Shown piece by piece: positions 1 to 10,224 of a DNA stretch of 64,000 nucleotides. Within the stretch, counting starts at the first letter, position 1; every line of letters starts with the position of its first letter. Origin of the DNA: Diplodia intermedia (Eukaryota > Ascomycota > Dothideomycetes > Botryosphaeriales > Botryosphaeriaceae); contig JAKEKT010000028.1 in the NCBI GenBank assembly GCA_021495925.1, positions 186,001 to 250,000 of the forward strand. The letters are read 5' to 3'. Under the pieces are notes generated by a model. It worked only from the letters and a program-made list of their open reading frames with translations. It did not search any database and was not told the origin of the DNA. A program made the translations under genes and the position numbers.

Positions 1-57
1 GCTTATTCCTTTTTTCCTCATAGAATGAGCAGCACACATTGCTCTGAGAGCAGGCCG

Positions 58-1863
58 CTATTCCGGAAGCAAGACGTATACGTTCGGATCGTCGTCGCTT
101 AAGATAACGCAAGCCCGGTCGTTATTTGCACAAGCTTTGCACTTCTGCGTGCGTTTTTTGTTGTCCTCCCACTCTTTGTCATTGGGCTTTGTTTTCGAAA
201 TTACATACGCGTGTATGCATTGTTTGCTGTGAGTGCTTTTGTAGCTCGAATGCCTTGCCTTCTTTTCCAGACGTTTCACTGCCAGAGCGGCCTTGCACCA
301 TTCCTCTGCGTGTTGTTGCTTTGCTGCATCAACACTGAGCTCCTGTCCGCCCGAGAGAAGCATGCGAAGTGGCAATTTTATCTCGTCGGCAGTCGGGATT
401 TTCTTCGGTCCTCCTCTCCTCGGCCTCGGAGCTGGCTCTGTGTCTTGTCCTTGGTGCGTGGCACCCTGAGCACTCGAACTTCCTATCCCAGCATTGGGCG
501 GTGGTGGGAACGTCTGCTGTTCAGCTGAACCACCATTTCCAGTCTCCTGCAAAGTAGTCTCTGGAGTCTGTTGTCCTGTATCGGGGATCCGTGGCACCGG
601 CAGCAGTGTTTGCTGTGCGTTCTGCGCTCCCATGAAGTCGTCATCTGCATCCTCCTGTATGGGCATTTCGAACAGGTCTTCAGGCGGCCCTGTATCCTTC
701 GAAGAACGTGGCGCTTCTTTCGCCTTTTCCGACAACGATGGCCTCTTCCTGGTTGTGTCGCCACGTTCAAGATGGCTACTATGGCGCGGTGGGCTAATTG
801 ATTGCCATGACTTTCTTTTTTTCAGTGTAGGGGCAGACCCTCGTGCCTCTGCCTGTCGAGCCACCTCGCGCGTTGTCTGCAAGGACAGCTCAGCTGTAGA
901 GGAGCCTTTAGAAATGTCAGCGCTCCCATACGGTCCCGCCTCTGTTGAAAGCGGCCTCCTTAAAAGAGGAGTTTGGGAAGTACTTCCCAACGGTGTGTGA
1001 CTCTGAAAGCCAGATCCCGACGCGATAGTCGGCCGAGCGGATCTCACAATTGCTCGTTCTACTTCTTGCCTGGACTCTGGGGCCTGCTCGGTGAAGAGGT
1101 TTGGTGGCTCTCTGTTAAGCGCGGCTTCGACAACATCCAACGGGTCCTCATTCGCAAGCTCGCCTCTATTTTGAGCATCAAATGTACGCTGCCAAACATC
1201 GCGTAGGATGTGTTCGTGCCTTCCGACAGCGAGGCGCAAGGTTCCATCTGTCCGCGTGAATTTCGGCTCGAGATCTCTTCTCATTTCCTCGGCTTTCTGC
1301 AGAGTGGTCTCGATTGGTTGGTCTTCTTGGTCGGGTGGACGCGGAAGCGTGTCGAAGGTCCGACCTGCATTCTCCACGGCTGCTATACCAAGCGTCCGCA
1401 CAGCAGTCCAAGCGGCCTGCTCTTTGGTGACAAATCTGGGTGCTCCCAAGCCAGTAGGCTCGGCTGTAGTCCCCATTGGCTGCTGTGCTTGGTGAGCATC
1501 AGCAGCATCCGGGCGGTTTTCAGCAGGTGAAGTGAACTGAGCATGAGCTCGTTCGTGAGCTTGAGAACCGTGGCCCGCCGCAGCGGCATTCGACGCTAAA
1601 GGTAGCGACTTGTCAAGGTTTCCGCCATAAGCGCTGGGGGGCGTAGAAGATCCCATTATGTTTTCAGTGTCATGATTGTTGTCGCCTATCATTTGAAGGC
1701 GTTAGTAAGGACCACGAACGTGAAGCGCGATCACAGGAACACGATAGGAATGCGCCCGATCATGAACAGACAGGCTTCGGCTCAGTACACTACAGCAGTG
1801 ATGGGGATGACATGAGAGTGCACACTTACGCTGGCGAGAGCGGGAGCGGTAGCGGTTTGACAT
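58..1863 (-). CDS. Disordered protein of unknown function with Cys-rich C-terminus; two exons
   Basis: Predicted as complement(join(58..1685,1830..1863)), 553 aa. Exon 1 is only 34 nt (MSNRYRSRSRQ); its donor is GTAAGT and the acceptor follows a perfect TACTAACG branch site and GATAG. An alternative ATG at 1692 would skip exon 1, but exon 1 and its promoter match those of the gene starting at 10225, so I prefer the spliced start. Most of the protein is Ser/Pro/Gln/Thr-rich and probably disordered. A more helical stretch lies around residues 95-215. The C-terminal 60 residues hold Cys residues in CIHAYV and CKACANNDRACV and end in VYVLLPE, so they could bind a metal. I do not recognise the family. 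It is divergent from the gene at 2207. Function unknown. Confidence 0.65.
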
Positions 1864-2206
1864 TTTTGCCTTTCCTTGCTGTCAGTACGATGATGGACGG
1901 TCGCGCAGGCGCTCTGGGAGACATACGCAAGATGTTGACAAAAATGGTGTAAAGAGTGAGAGTGAGCTGGCACAAGAGTTTGTGGATATGCTGCCAGCGC
2001 CCGCCGCCCGCCGCCCGCCACGTGACGTGCGTGCTTCCATTGGTTCCATGCGACGGGTGCATCAGCGCTCCGGCACCAATTTGCGCTCGGGTGGGCGTCC
2101 AGCGAGCGCGGCTACCACTTCTGTGCCGGTGACGTAAGTAATTGCAGTCGCAGTACCTAGTCACGGTCGCGCTCCGCTCAACTTCCAAACCACATCAACA
2201 TCAACC
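1864..2206. promoter_or_regulatory. Divergent promoter with GC-repeat, CACGTGACGTG and CCAAT box
   Basis: This spacer separates two divergent genes. It holds a (CGCCCGC)n-type GC stretch at about 1995-2018, CACGTGACGTGC at 2019-2030 and an inverted CCAAT box (CCATTGG) at 2037-2043. On the minus strand, 1864-2000 closely matches 10085-10224, the leader of the gene at 10225, including the runs ATATCCACAA, CTCTTTACACCATTTTT and CTTGCG. CACGTG is the core of bHLH E-box sites and CCAAT the HAP-complex site; binding here is inferred. Confidence 0.5.
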
Positions 2207-4222
2207 ATGACGGACCCTGGCCATCCCAAGCACCGAACCGCGTCGCCTAGCGACAACATGGGCAGCCTTTCAGGCGACGAAAGAACACCGAGAACACCTC
2301 GGAACGAAAGCTCACCGAGCGAGCTGCCTGGCAGTGCCTTTAGCGGCTCTCAGGTGGGAAGTGACGATGATGCACGGAGATTCATGCCTCCTCCACGTGC
2401 AAGCTCTACCTCAAGAGGAACATCGGGCGACAGTGCCCAAGCTAACGCTCCCACTGACCGTCAGGCTTATGCTGCAGTCGCGGGGCCTGCGGGCCAAACA
2501 CGAACAGGCAAACGGGTATACTTCGACTCAGATCTCGGAGACACGACCACGAACTACACTGAGTCTGAACCTGAGCCTGAGCCTCATGATGAGGGAGCTG
2601 AAGATGATCTACCTGATGAGGAGATAGTCGGCGATGTGCCACAAAGCAGTCAAGCGACTTTTCAGAGCGATGACGTGCAGCCAGCAGTCTCTACTGGGAA
2701 CCGATACGCCGCGTTACTGGCGAAAAGCTACAAGTACCTGCTACGTCAAGTGTGGTTGGACGAGAAGGACAAGCGATCCGCGCTGAGAAACATGACCCTG
2801 CCTATTTGGTGGGAAGTGGCAACACCACTGCTGGCATCAATGCCGGGACCCCTCCTCAACGAGATCATGGTCGGAAACATCAGCCTCGCCGCCAAAGGGA
2901 CTGGACCGGTCGCTAAGACGCTTCAATTCAACAAATCGAACAACGCCAAACGGCCAGCGATTTACAACCTCGTCCTGGTGGACAAATTTTCGGGTAAAGC
3001 GCCGACGCCCAATGAGCTGAGGGAAATGCTGGAGGTGATGGCCAAATACCCGTCGCGTAACCACGACCAGCTTGCCAGGGATGTCGACAACGCCATGCTG
3101 ACCCAAGGGTCCAGGACGACGGATATGGGAAAGAGGAAATATCTCGAGACAAAAAACTGGACCATCACGCCAGAGAGAACACGAAACCTCGAGGTCTTCG
3201 GGAAGGCGCTTATGGATCGACTGGATGGATTGCCCGTCAGGGACCAAAACGAGCCAATGACACGGCCGTTGCAGCAGTTTGGCTGGACAATTGATTCAAA
3301 GAGCAGGATTGAGCATCATCTTCATCATGAGAGCTCAAACTACATAATGGGTCTCACGGAATCGATCTTTCGGTACCTTGATGGCCATGGACACCTGCCG
3401 AATCAGTATCGGTTGGATGCATACCCCATATGTTTTCTATGGGAGCCTGAACAAGCGATCACTGCTGAAGTACTGTTCACTTGTATCGGGGACGGTTACA
3501 CCGAGTATGGTGGCGGATTCGCTCACAAGAATGCGGGTGAAAACAACGCCAGCGCCGACACGTACAGTGCCAAACTTTGGGAAGCCCAGGCACAATTCGT
3601 GTGTCGCACTACTGCTTTCTTTGCGAATATGGCGGACGAAACCAAGAGATGGCAGGAGGATCTAGATGAACGGAACAAGCTGCGCGCAGTCATCCGGGAA
3701 GCTGAGGAGATCAAGTCACATCGGGACGAGATCAAAAGAAACGAGAAGAAAGGAAGAGCAGATTTCAAACGCAATTACAAGAGACTTCAAGAGAAGAAGG
3801 AGGAACTGCGGCTGTTATTGGATGAGGGGATTCTCCCCAAGAGAGAACAGGATCGAATCGACGCGATAATTGCTGCCCTCGGCGAAGACCTGGAAAGCGA
3901 CACTCGAAAAGTGTTTCAGGAGATCCAAGAAGGATTTACTCCGGAAAGAGGATACGAATTCAGATCCCACGAAGAGGATGCCCAACATGAACCAACTCCG
4001 GGGAAGAAGCGAAAAGTGCAGGATGATGCAGCCCAGGGGACCAAGGATGCCAGCGACAAAACCTCAGGCCCCGACGTGGCTAAGGTTGCTGAGGTGGAAA
4101 CATCTCGGGAAGAGGAGTCGGATGATACTGACTCTGAGAGTGATGGAGAGACATTAGCACTGGCTAATGCTATAATTAGAAAGGGGAGTGGAGGAGGATT
4201 TTGGGACCTGCCTCTGGTGTAG
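2207..4222 (+). CDS. Acidic coiled-coil protein of unknown function with NLS-like tail
   Basis: A single open exon of 671 aa. ATG lies in a good fungal context (CATCAACC before it). The first ~170 residues are Ser/Pro/Asp/Glu-rich and look disordered, with acidic runs such as ESEPEPEPHDEGAEDD. A central region of about residues 175-450, with many Trp, Tyr and Leu, looks folded but I do not recognise it. Residues ~465-585 are heptad-like and rich in Glu/Lys/Arg, a probable coiled coil. GKKRKVQ near residue 600 resembles a monopartite nuclear localisation signal, followed by an acidic Ser/Asp tail. A nuclear scaffold role is possible but only inferred. It is divergent from the gene at 58-1863 and convergent with the next gene. 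Confidence 0.7.
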   Translation: MTDPGHPKHRTASPSDNMGSLSGDERTPRTPRNESSPSELPGSAFSGSQVGSDDDARRFMPPPRASSTSRGTSGDSAQANAPTDRQAYAAVAGPAGQTRTGKRVYFDSDLGDTTTNYTESEPEPEPHDEGAEDDLPDEEIVGDVPQSSQATFQSDDVQPAVSTGNRYAALLAKSYKYLLRQVWLDEKDKRSALRNMTLPIWWEVATPLLASMPGPLLNEIMVGNISLAAKGTGPVAKTLQFNKSNNAKRPAIYNLVLVDKFSGKAPTPNELREMLEVMAKYPSRNHDQLARDVDNAMLTQGSRTTDMGKRKYLETKNWTITPERTRNLEVFGKALMDRLDGLPVRDQNEPMTRPLQQFGWTIDSKSRIEHHLHHESSNYIMGLTESIFRYLDGHGHLPNQYRLDAYPICFLWEPEQAITAEVLFTCIGDGYTEYGGGFAHKNAGENNASADTYSAKLWEAQAQFVCRTTAFFANMADETKRWQEDLDERNKLRAVIREAEEIKSHRDEIKRNEKKGRADFKRNYKRLQEKKEELRLLLDEGILPKREQDRIDAIIAALGEDLESDTRKVFQEIQEGFTPERGYEFRSHEEDAQHEPTPGKKRKVQDDAAQGTKDASDKTSGPDVAKVAEVETSREEESDDTDSESDGETLALANAIIRKGSGGGFWDLPLV

Positions 4223-4933
4223 AGGCTTGATGTTGGCATTTCAAGCACGGATATGGAGAAGCGTAAGCTTGTATCGGGCTGCTTGGAAGTAGTTCATAGA
4301 ATACGCTCGTCAGGAAACAGAAAATACATTAGCAGATCAGGAAAGGAATAGAGAAGCTAATTGAGTGGTGGCATCCTTTTCTGGCCGGGGGTGATGGCTG
4401 CGGTGGCATTGTGGATGAGGAGTACGAAGGACGCACATTGAACTTCACGGATATACTAAACCCACTGAGGTGAGCAGGCCGGGATGGTATTGTTATTCTA
4501 AACTCTTTGGTTTCATCTTACACTAGATAGTAACACGGTCGCAAATAGTTCTTCGAGAGGGTGGGAGAGCTATGATTCAGCGCAGTCCACTCCCTCAGCG
4601 CAGGCAAACTATCTATGAAATTTCCATCACAAAGAGCAGCGCTTCGACGTTTCATCCACTTTCTGTTGACTCCAAGGTTCCTCAAATAGAGCTGTGTTGT
4701 CCTTCCTAGACGTCACGTTCCCCCCTTTCCTTCCTCGCCCTCCTTGTCCTCAGGCTGTGCTCGAGCGGAGGATTTCTCCTCATCCTTCGGCCAATTTGCT
4801 TTCGGAATCGCATCGAAGAGGATCAGATGTGAATTCCCCTTCCTGCAAAGGTCCCGTGACGATTGTCACCTTGGCAACGGTCACCCGCTTCTCATCTTCC
4901 CTCCCCTACATATCAGTATTGAGTGTTACCAAG
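4223..4933. other. Convergent intergenic region
   Basis: This is the space between the 3' ends of two convergent genes. It carries short open frames only. I see no conserved protein, RNA gene or repeat in it. Confidence 0.5.
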
Positions 4934-6993
4934 CTAGTCCTCATTGGTTCCCTCTGTGTTGGCAGACCTGATCCGGGAACCCATAAACAAATATACGAGA
5001 AACTCCCACAGCCTGTTGTTAATAAGTTTGACATCGTGAAGATCATTCGTCAAAATCTCCACGGATCTTTTGAGCCTGTCTCGTTGTTCCGCATATTCGC
5101 GCAGCTTTTGTAAGCAACTATCTTGAAGGTTAACAGTTTGCGTAAGCTTTGTCACGAGCTCGCAAGCTTCTTCATTCATCCGAAGAAGGTTTTTCTCGGC
5201 AGCAGTACTCCTGATCTGCTCTTTTTCACGGCCCGCAATGATATTCGCGGCTAGACCAAACAAATGGTCATGAATGTGGTCATCAGGCCCCCATCCGATG
5301 AAAGGTACATCATCGGTTGTGGCGTCATACTGGGTATCACAATCGCCCAGTGCCCGAAGCATTCCCAGGTAAAAGTCGCGGCGGATGGTGCAAACGCTTA
5401 AAAGTCGACCATCCTTTTCGATGATCGCCGCCTCAAGTTCGGAGTTCTTCTTGTTAGCGGCTTCAATATTCCCCATAAGTCCCCGTAGGCTTACCTCCAG
5501 AGCTGCGTTACGGTCTTTCAGCTGAGAAAGCTCCTGACGTGTAGTCTGAAGCTCTTGGTTAACGGTCTCGGAGGGCTCCGGCTGAGCTTTGGCAGCTTGT
5601 ACCCCCAGGACTTGGTTGATGAAGGAATCCTTCTTTATGATCTGGCAGTTCCGGTCCTTGATTGTAGCTTCAAGGTCTCGTATCGTCTGCCTTTGGATGT
5701 CCAACTGTTCATCCTGGGAGCGCTCGCGGCTTCGAAATTCCTCAAACTGAGCATCTCTGGAAGATATGTTGTACTCAAGACTCGTGACTCTCGACTCAAG
5801 TCCGGCAATCCTTCTGTTCTTAGCCATGAACTCGCTGGCCTTGTTGGCAAGCTCGTCTTCAAGGTTCGTGTTGGTTGTGTTGAGCCACTCAACGTCATAC
5901 TGGAGTCGGCGTAACTCATTCGAACTGGCATGTCCCGTATCAACGGCATCTGAAGTACGCTGGAGACTTTCAACTTCGTCTTCCAGGTTTTCAACTTCTT
6001 CCTCCAGATTTTCAATTTCTTCATCTTTCTTCGCGCAAGACTTGTCGAACGCACGCTTTTTTTCTTCGATGAACCGCTTCAGACGGGAGTATTTAGCTTC
6101 CAGCTCTTCGGCGTTTCGCATCCAAGCATCTCTAGCTTCTTCAGCGACTTTCAGCTCGTCCATCACGCGACGATGCGATTCCCAACGGGCGTTGTCGGCA
6201 GCATGGAAGACGGGATTGTCGGGAAGGCGTTCCCTGAGACGCTCTCTTTGCATCACCAGGGTCTCCACTTCCTTCTTGAGATCATCCCTGTCGGTTGTCA
6301 GGGTCTCGACCTCCCCTTCGAGTTCATGAATTTTGCTCTCTTTCTCCTCCATTTCAATTTCATGTTCCTCTTCTAGTCCCTTTCGCAGGCTGGCCAAGTC
6401 TTCGGTGTGCATGGTGCGCACTTGGTCCAACGTCTCCCTGACCTTTCGCCTTTCTTTCTTGAACAAGCGGTCATACTCAACCTCTAGTTCGAGGCGCAAA
6501 TCTTTCTCCAGTTGAGGATAGAGCCGAGCTTTTAGGCGTTCACTCAACGCACTGAAGTCGGCTTTGGTTCCGGTCAAGTACGAAGCGTGCTCTCTTCTGA
6601 CGTCAGCGGAGGTTTTCTCAGTAGCCCGAAAAGTGGTATCGGCAACACGAGCAACAAGCGTTTCAGCAGTTTCTGAGCGAACAAGTCAGCCGATTGCGAC
6701 GAGGTTCCTGGTCCCGAGTACATACCGCGTTCTGTGTTCATGACTTCCATCGCATTCTCGTAAGCGGTGTTTCGAGATCTGCGGTTCTTGTCTGTAGTAG
6801 TTCCTGCTTGAGCAGCTGCACTCTCAGTGCGCATTTCCTCAGCTGTGTCCATGAGGTCATGGTCATCTTTTTGCAAAGTCTGGCGGATGCCACCCCAGGC
6901 AGCTCTCATGCTGTACTTCGATTCTGTCAGTTGCAACAACGCGCCTTTAGACGCCGATGTTGATAGCGTGCTTTGCTGCAGTTTGGGCGGCAT
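4934..6993 (-). CDS. Long coiled-coil protein of unknown function; two exons
   Basis: Predicted as complement(join(4934..6672,6726..6993)), 668 aa. Exon 1 starts at MPPKLQQSTLS and ends at a GTATGT donor. The 53-nt intron has a GGCTGAC branch site and a GCTCAG acceptor; splicing there joins the two open frames exactly in phase. From about residue 110 almost the whole protein is a Glu/Lys/Arg/Leu-rich heptad pattern broken by a short segment with Trp, Pro and Gly (DVPFIGWGPDDH), like tropomyosin- or golgin-type rods. The sequence shows no catalytic motif. It may be a structural or tethering protein; long coiled coils resemble many unrelated families, so no name is given. Confidence 0.7.
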
Positions 6994-7126
6994 TGCGAAT
7001 GTTGTTGGTGAATGGTGGAGAGGAAGAGATTCGGACAAAGGTGAGGACCTGTGTCACACCCCGAAGCCAAACGTCCGTGCGCAGCCCAGCGCGGGAGACA
7101 GAAATCGAGCCCACACTACACTCACG

Positions 7127-7204
7127 TGTTGAATCCAATATCCGGACACGATTGCCTGCGTTCAACGCTCACACCTACATCCGGACAGCTGATTCGACTG
7201 CCCA
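7127..7204. mobile_element. Diverged MITE-like palindrome
   Basis: The left arm (GTTGAATCC..TATCCGGAC) and right arm (TCCGGACAGC..TTCGACTGCCC) are imperfect inverted repeats. They resemble the arms of the clearer copies near 58353 and 61134, in particular GGCAGTYGAAT and TCCGGA. It is probably an older copy of the same family. Confidence 0.35.
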
Positions 7205-7904
7205 GGTACGAGGAGAGAGTGACGCGTCCCCGACGGAGCGCAGAGGGCCTAGCTGCCCAGCCCTTCCAGCCGCGAGTCCTATGCGCGCAGCAAAGACGGT
7301 GCCCGCTGGTCTCTGACGATTCTTCACCTCGCGAGCTGCCCTGCGCTCCTTGCAGCACATGTCGGTGGCAGGCCGCACTGACAGGCGGGCGCCCACCCGA
7401 GCGCAACTTGATGCCAGAGCGGCTGATGCACCCGCGTGGTCGCTCTCACTTTGCAACGCAGCGGCGTCCATGGCATATGACACTGTGTCGTAAAATGAGG
7501 ACCGGTAGTTGAGCAGCTTTTTGCATTTGCTTCTATCGTCTATTTGCCTTGCCTTCCGTCTCAACCCGTTTCCTCACCGATCAAACCTAGGAAATGCTCA
7601 TTCACGACGGTATCAGAAAGAATATCACGGAATATCTCGAGAAAGAGGTGTTGATAGCGTAGATTGAAGTTGAGTGGATTGGAAAACCAAATGGCACAAT
7701 GCCAACTTTGAACTTGCCCTTTGAATTAATCACTTTTCCCCCCTCCCTTTCTTGTCATTCCCTTTCACGCTTTCTTCTCCTCCACTTCCACTCCCTTTCC
7801 TCCCTTTCCTCCAATTCCTCCCATTCCTCCCATCCCCTTCACGCTTTCTTTCCCTCCCTCCCTCCCTCATGAAACGAGTACGAGGATCCCTCAATGGCTG
7901 TCCT

Positions 7905-8345
7905 GTCAGTGCTGAGTGTTTCCAAGACAATTCTGAGATCATGCAAGAGAGTGCCCTGATCTTTTTCCTCCGAAGAGCTGCAAAAAGCAATGTTGTCGTT
8001 CTCGTTTCTTCTACTCCCTCCACCTGCTCCTTAAGAATGAGCATAAGAATCCCTCAAGGGCTGGCCTGTTAAAATTGATTTTTTTCCCAAGACAATTCTG
8101 AGATCATGCAAAGAGAGTGGCATGATCTTTTTCCTCCGGAGAGCTGCAAAAGGCAATGTTGAGATCATGCAAAGAGAGTGGCATGATCTTTTTCCTCCGA
8201 AGAGCTGCAAAAAGGCAATGTTGAGTTTTTCTTTCTTTTTTTTTCTTTTTTTTCTTTTTTTTTTCAAGACGATTCCGAGATCATGCAAAGAGAGTGAGTG
8301 CGCTGATCTTTTTCCTCCGAAGAGCTGCCAAAGGCAATGTTGTCA
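7905..8345. repeat. Four-copy tandem repeat with a hairpin core
   Basis: Four copies of a unit of about 75 bp contain GATCATGC, AAAGAGAGTG and then GCATGATC, followed by TTTTTCCTCCGAAGAGCTGC and a GCAATGTTG end. The cores lie at about 7937-7961, 8102-8127, 8163-8188 and 8279-8308. In copies two and three the eight-base arms are perfect inverted repeats around a 10-base loop; the outer copies are degraded. A pyrimidine tract lies between copies three and four. Its function is unknown. Confidence 0.75.
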
Positions 8346-8480
8346 AGATAGGTGTCGGCTTCTGGTTCGCAGACGTTGTAGAAAGGCGCTGTGCCAGTGT
8401 TGAGATTGTTTTGTTCTGAAGACAAGTCAGTTCAACGTAGATCCAAAAGCTTTTCATCGCAAACTTAACTGAACTGATCA

Positions 8481-9745
8481 CTAGTCTAGCCTCTGCTGCT
8501 CATTTTCGAGTTGCATGTGATCATCTTCGCCTCCAACGGAGCCGGGTCCCTCAACTTGAGGCGGGGTATATGCTTGGCTTGCTGTAGCATTCTGCCCATA
8601 TCCAGGGTTTCGCAAGTCACTCGGCAATTCGTAGTGGTAGTTTGACGTGACGTTGTGGGTGCCAAGCCTAGGAGATCCTGAATCGGATCCTAGGCGCTGA
8701 TTGGGAGTAGCGGTGCGACTGATCTCACTACTGCCGTGTGGTCCTTTCAAAGAGCTGGACGGGAAATGTTCATTTGGAGGGGGAGGGGGATCGTTGTAGG
8801 GGACCATGGTGGTCTCACGCTCGCGAGACCTGAATCCGCGATTGTTGTAGCGCTTGGAGTCGTCTCGATGAGAACTCCGGTGTTTCTCGGGTCCTCTGTA
8901 AGAGCTGGGGGATCGAGAGCGACGATCGCGACGGTGAGATGAACGGCGAGATCGATAGTGAGACCGCCTCTCACTCCCACTCGAGTCATACCTTCCGCCG
9001 TAGCGCGACCGTGAACGGCTTCTCTTCCTGTACCTTGAGTGGCCATGACGATGCCTTGACCGGCTTCTCTCATGGTACCTTAGGCGGTCACGCAAATCTT
9101 CATTTGCGTCCTCGAGATCTTCAATTTGGTCATCGAGATCTTCAACTTCGTCCTTCAGATCTTTGACGTGTCTCCTCGACTCGACCAGGTCAGAGGTGGC
9201 GGATTGCAGTTGTCGTTTGACGTTTGTCAGATCTTCTGTGAGTTCGTTCTGTCGGGCCGCCAGCTGCTCGATGGCAATCTGCTGGTTTTCACATGCGTTC
9301 CCAGTGTCGGTGAGACTGGTCTGAAGCTGTCTGTTCGTAGCTTCCAGGGACTGGATCTTGCTTTTGTTCCAGTTAGTCTCTCCGATGTGGCTGCCGCCAA
9401 TGTCCCTCCACCATCGAGAGGGGAAGGGGACATTAGGGCAAGGACGGCCCTTGTGCTTGTTGGGTCCGGTCAGGCCTAGCCTCTGCTTGCAATGGCAGCA
9501 TTCCTTGTCACACTCTCGCCAATGGCCGTGACGGTTCCCTCCGCAAGTGAGGCAGCGGTTTTTCCATTTCCTTAAGAAGTGTCAGTATATTATGCAGTGC
9601 TAGAACATTCATGTGTGCCATACCGCATTTGTTCTTCTTTCTTGTATGGGGCGTCACCTTGGTGAGCATCTTCGCCTGGGTAGGCGTTTTCTTGATGTGA
9701 GGGTGGAGCGGGGGGTTGCCCCGGCTCATTGGATAGTGAAGTCAT
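8481..9745 (-). CDS. Zinc-knuckle, coiled-coil and RS-domain protein; two exons
   Basis: Predicted as complement(join(8481..9570,9624..9745)), 403 aa. A 53-nt intron (donor GTATGG, branch ACTGAC, acceptor CTTAAG) joins exon 1 (start MTSLSNEPG) to a long open frame. Residues ~47-61 form CLTCGGNRHGHWREC, a CCHC-like cluster with spacing C2C6H3C, followed by further Cys/His in CCHCKQ and GRPCP. Residues ~110-200 are a probable coiled coil, with DLKDEVEDLDDQIEDLED as its clearest part. Residues ~205-290 are an Arg/Ser/His-rich RS-type domain. The C-terminus is Pro/Ser/Asn-rich. Zinc knuckles with RS regions are typical of RNA-binding and splicing-associated proteins, so an RNA-related nuclear role is plausible; I do not recognise an exact orthologue. 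It shares its promoter region with the divergent gene at 10225. Confidence 0.7.
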
Positions 9746-9902
9746 GATTTGAACTGTTTCGAGCGATGTATTGGGGGTCAGCGAGGGTAGCAATGAGGAG
9801 GGATGGGCATCGAGAGGAGCGATGAGCGGAGCGTAGACATACCAGTGGTTGTAGTTCAAAAGGTGAAGAGGAAAGGTTCGAGGGTTGGGCGGGCGAAAAG
9901 TT

Positions 9903-10224
9903 ACTTATGAGGGCGCGCCCGCCGCCCGTCGCCCGTCACGTGCCGGAGGTCGCTGGCTGTCGCAGCCAATGGATGGAAGCCCGCCGCAACCAATGGAAGC
10001 CCGCAGCGCCCGTTGCGCGCGCGGCACCCGCTGCGCACGCATGGCACGTGACGGGCGACGGGCGGCGGGTGCGCGCCGACGCACCCAACATATCCACAAC
10101 CTCTTGTGCCTAGCTCACTCCTACTCTTTACACCATTTTTTGACAAAACCTTGCGTACGTCCCACCACGCGACCGCACGACATATTGCAGCAGATCGTCC
10201 TACTGACGACAAGTTATAGCAAAC
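9903..10224. promoter_or_regulatory. Bidirectional promoter with long inverted repeat, CACGTG and CCAAT boxes
   Basis: The arms at about 9912-9944 and 10043-10077 are inverted repeats: 27 bp match perfectly, and GGCGCG lies beyond a 2-base gap. Each arm ends in a CACGTG hexamer. CCAAT boxes lie between them at 9966-9970 and 9990-9994. The right part (10085-10224) is near-identical to the leader of the gene at 1863, in inverse orientation. The spacer separates the divergent starts at 9745 and 10225. A role in co-expression of the two genes is inferred. Confidence 0.6.

Larger units (their letters stand above)
6994..8480. other. Intergenic region with a diverged MITE and a hairpin tandem repeat
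   Basis: The region separates the starts and ends of two minus-strand genes. It holds a diverged palindromic repeat at about 7127-7204, pyrimidine-rich simple sequence around 7735-7870 and 8222-8268, and a tandem hairpin repeat at 7905-8345 (listed separately). I see no convincing protein gene; the short open frames have no family resemblance. Confidence 0.5.

Noticed and set aside
5766..6329. Plus-strand Ser-rich open frames across 5.5-6.5 kb
   Set aside because: They mirror the Glu/Lys coiled-coil codons of the minus-strand gene (GAA/GAG read as TTC/CTC).
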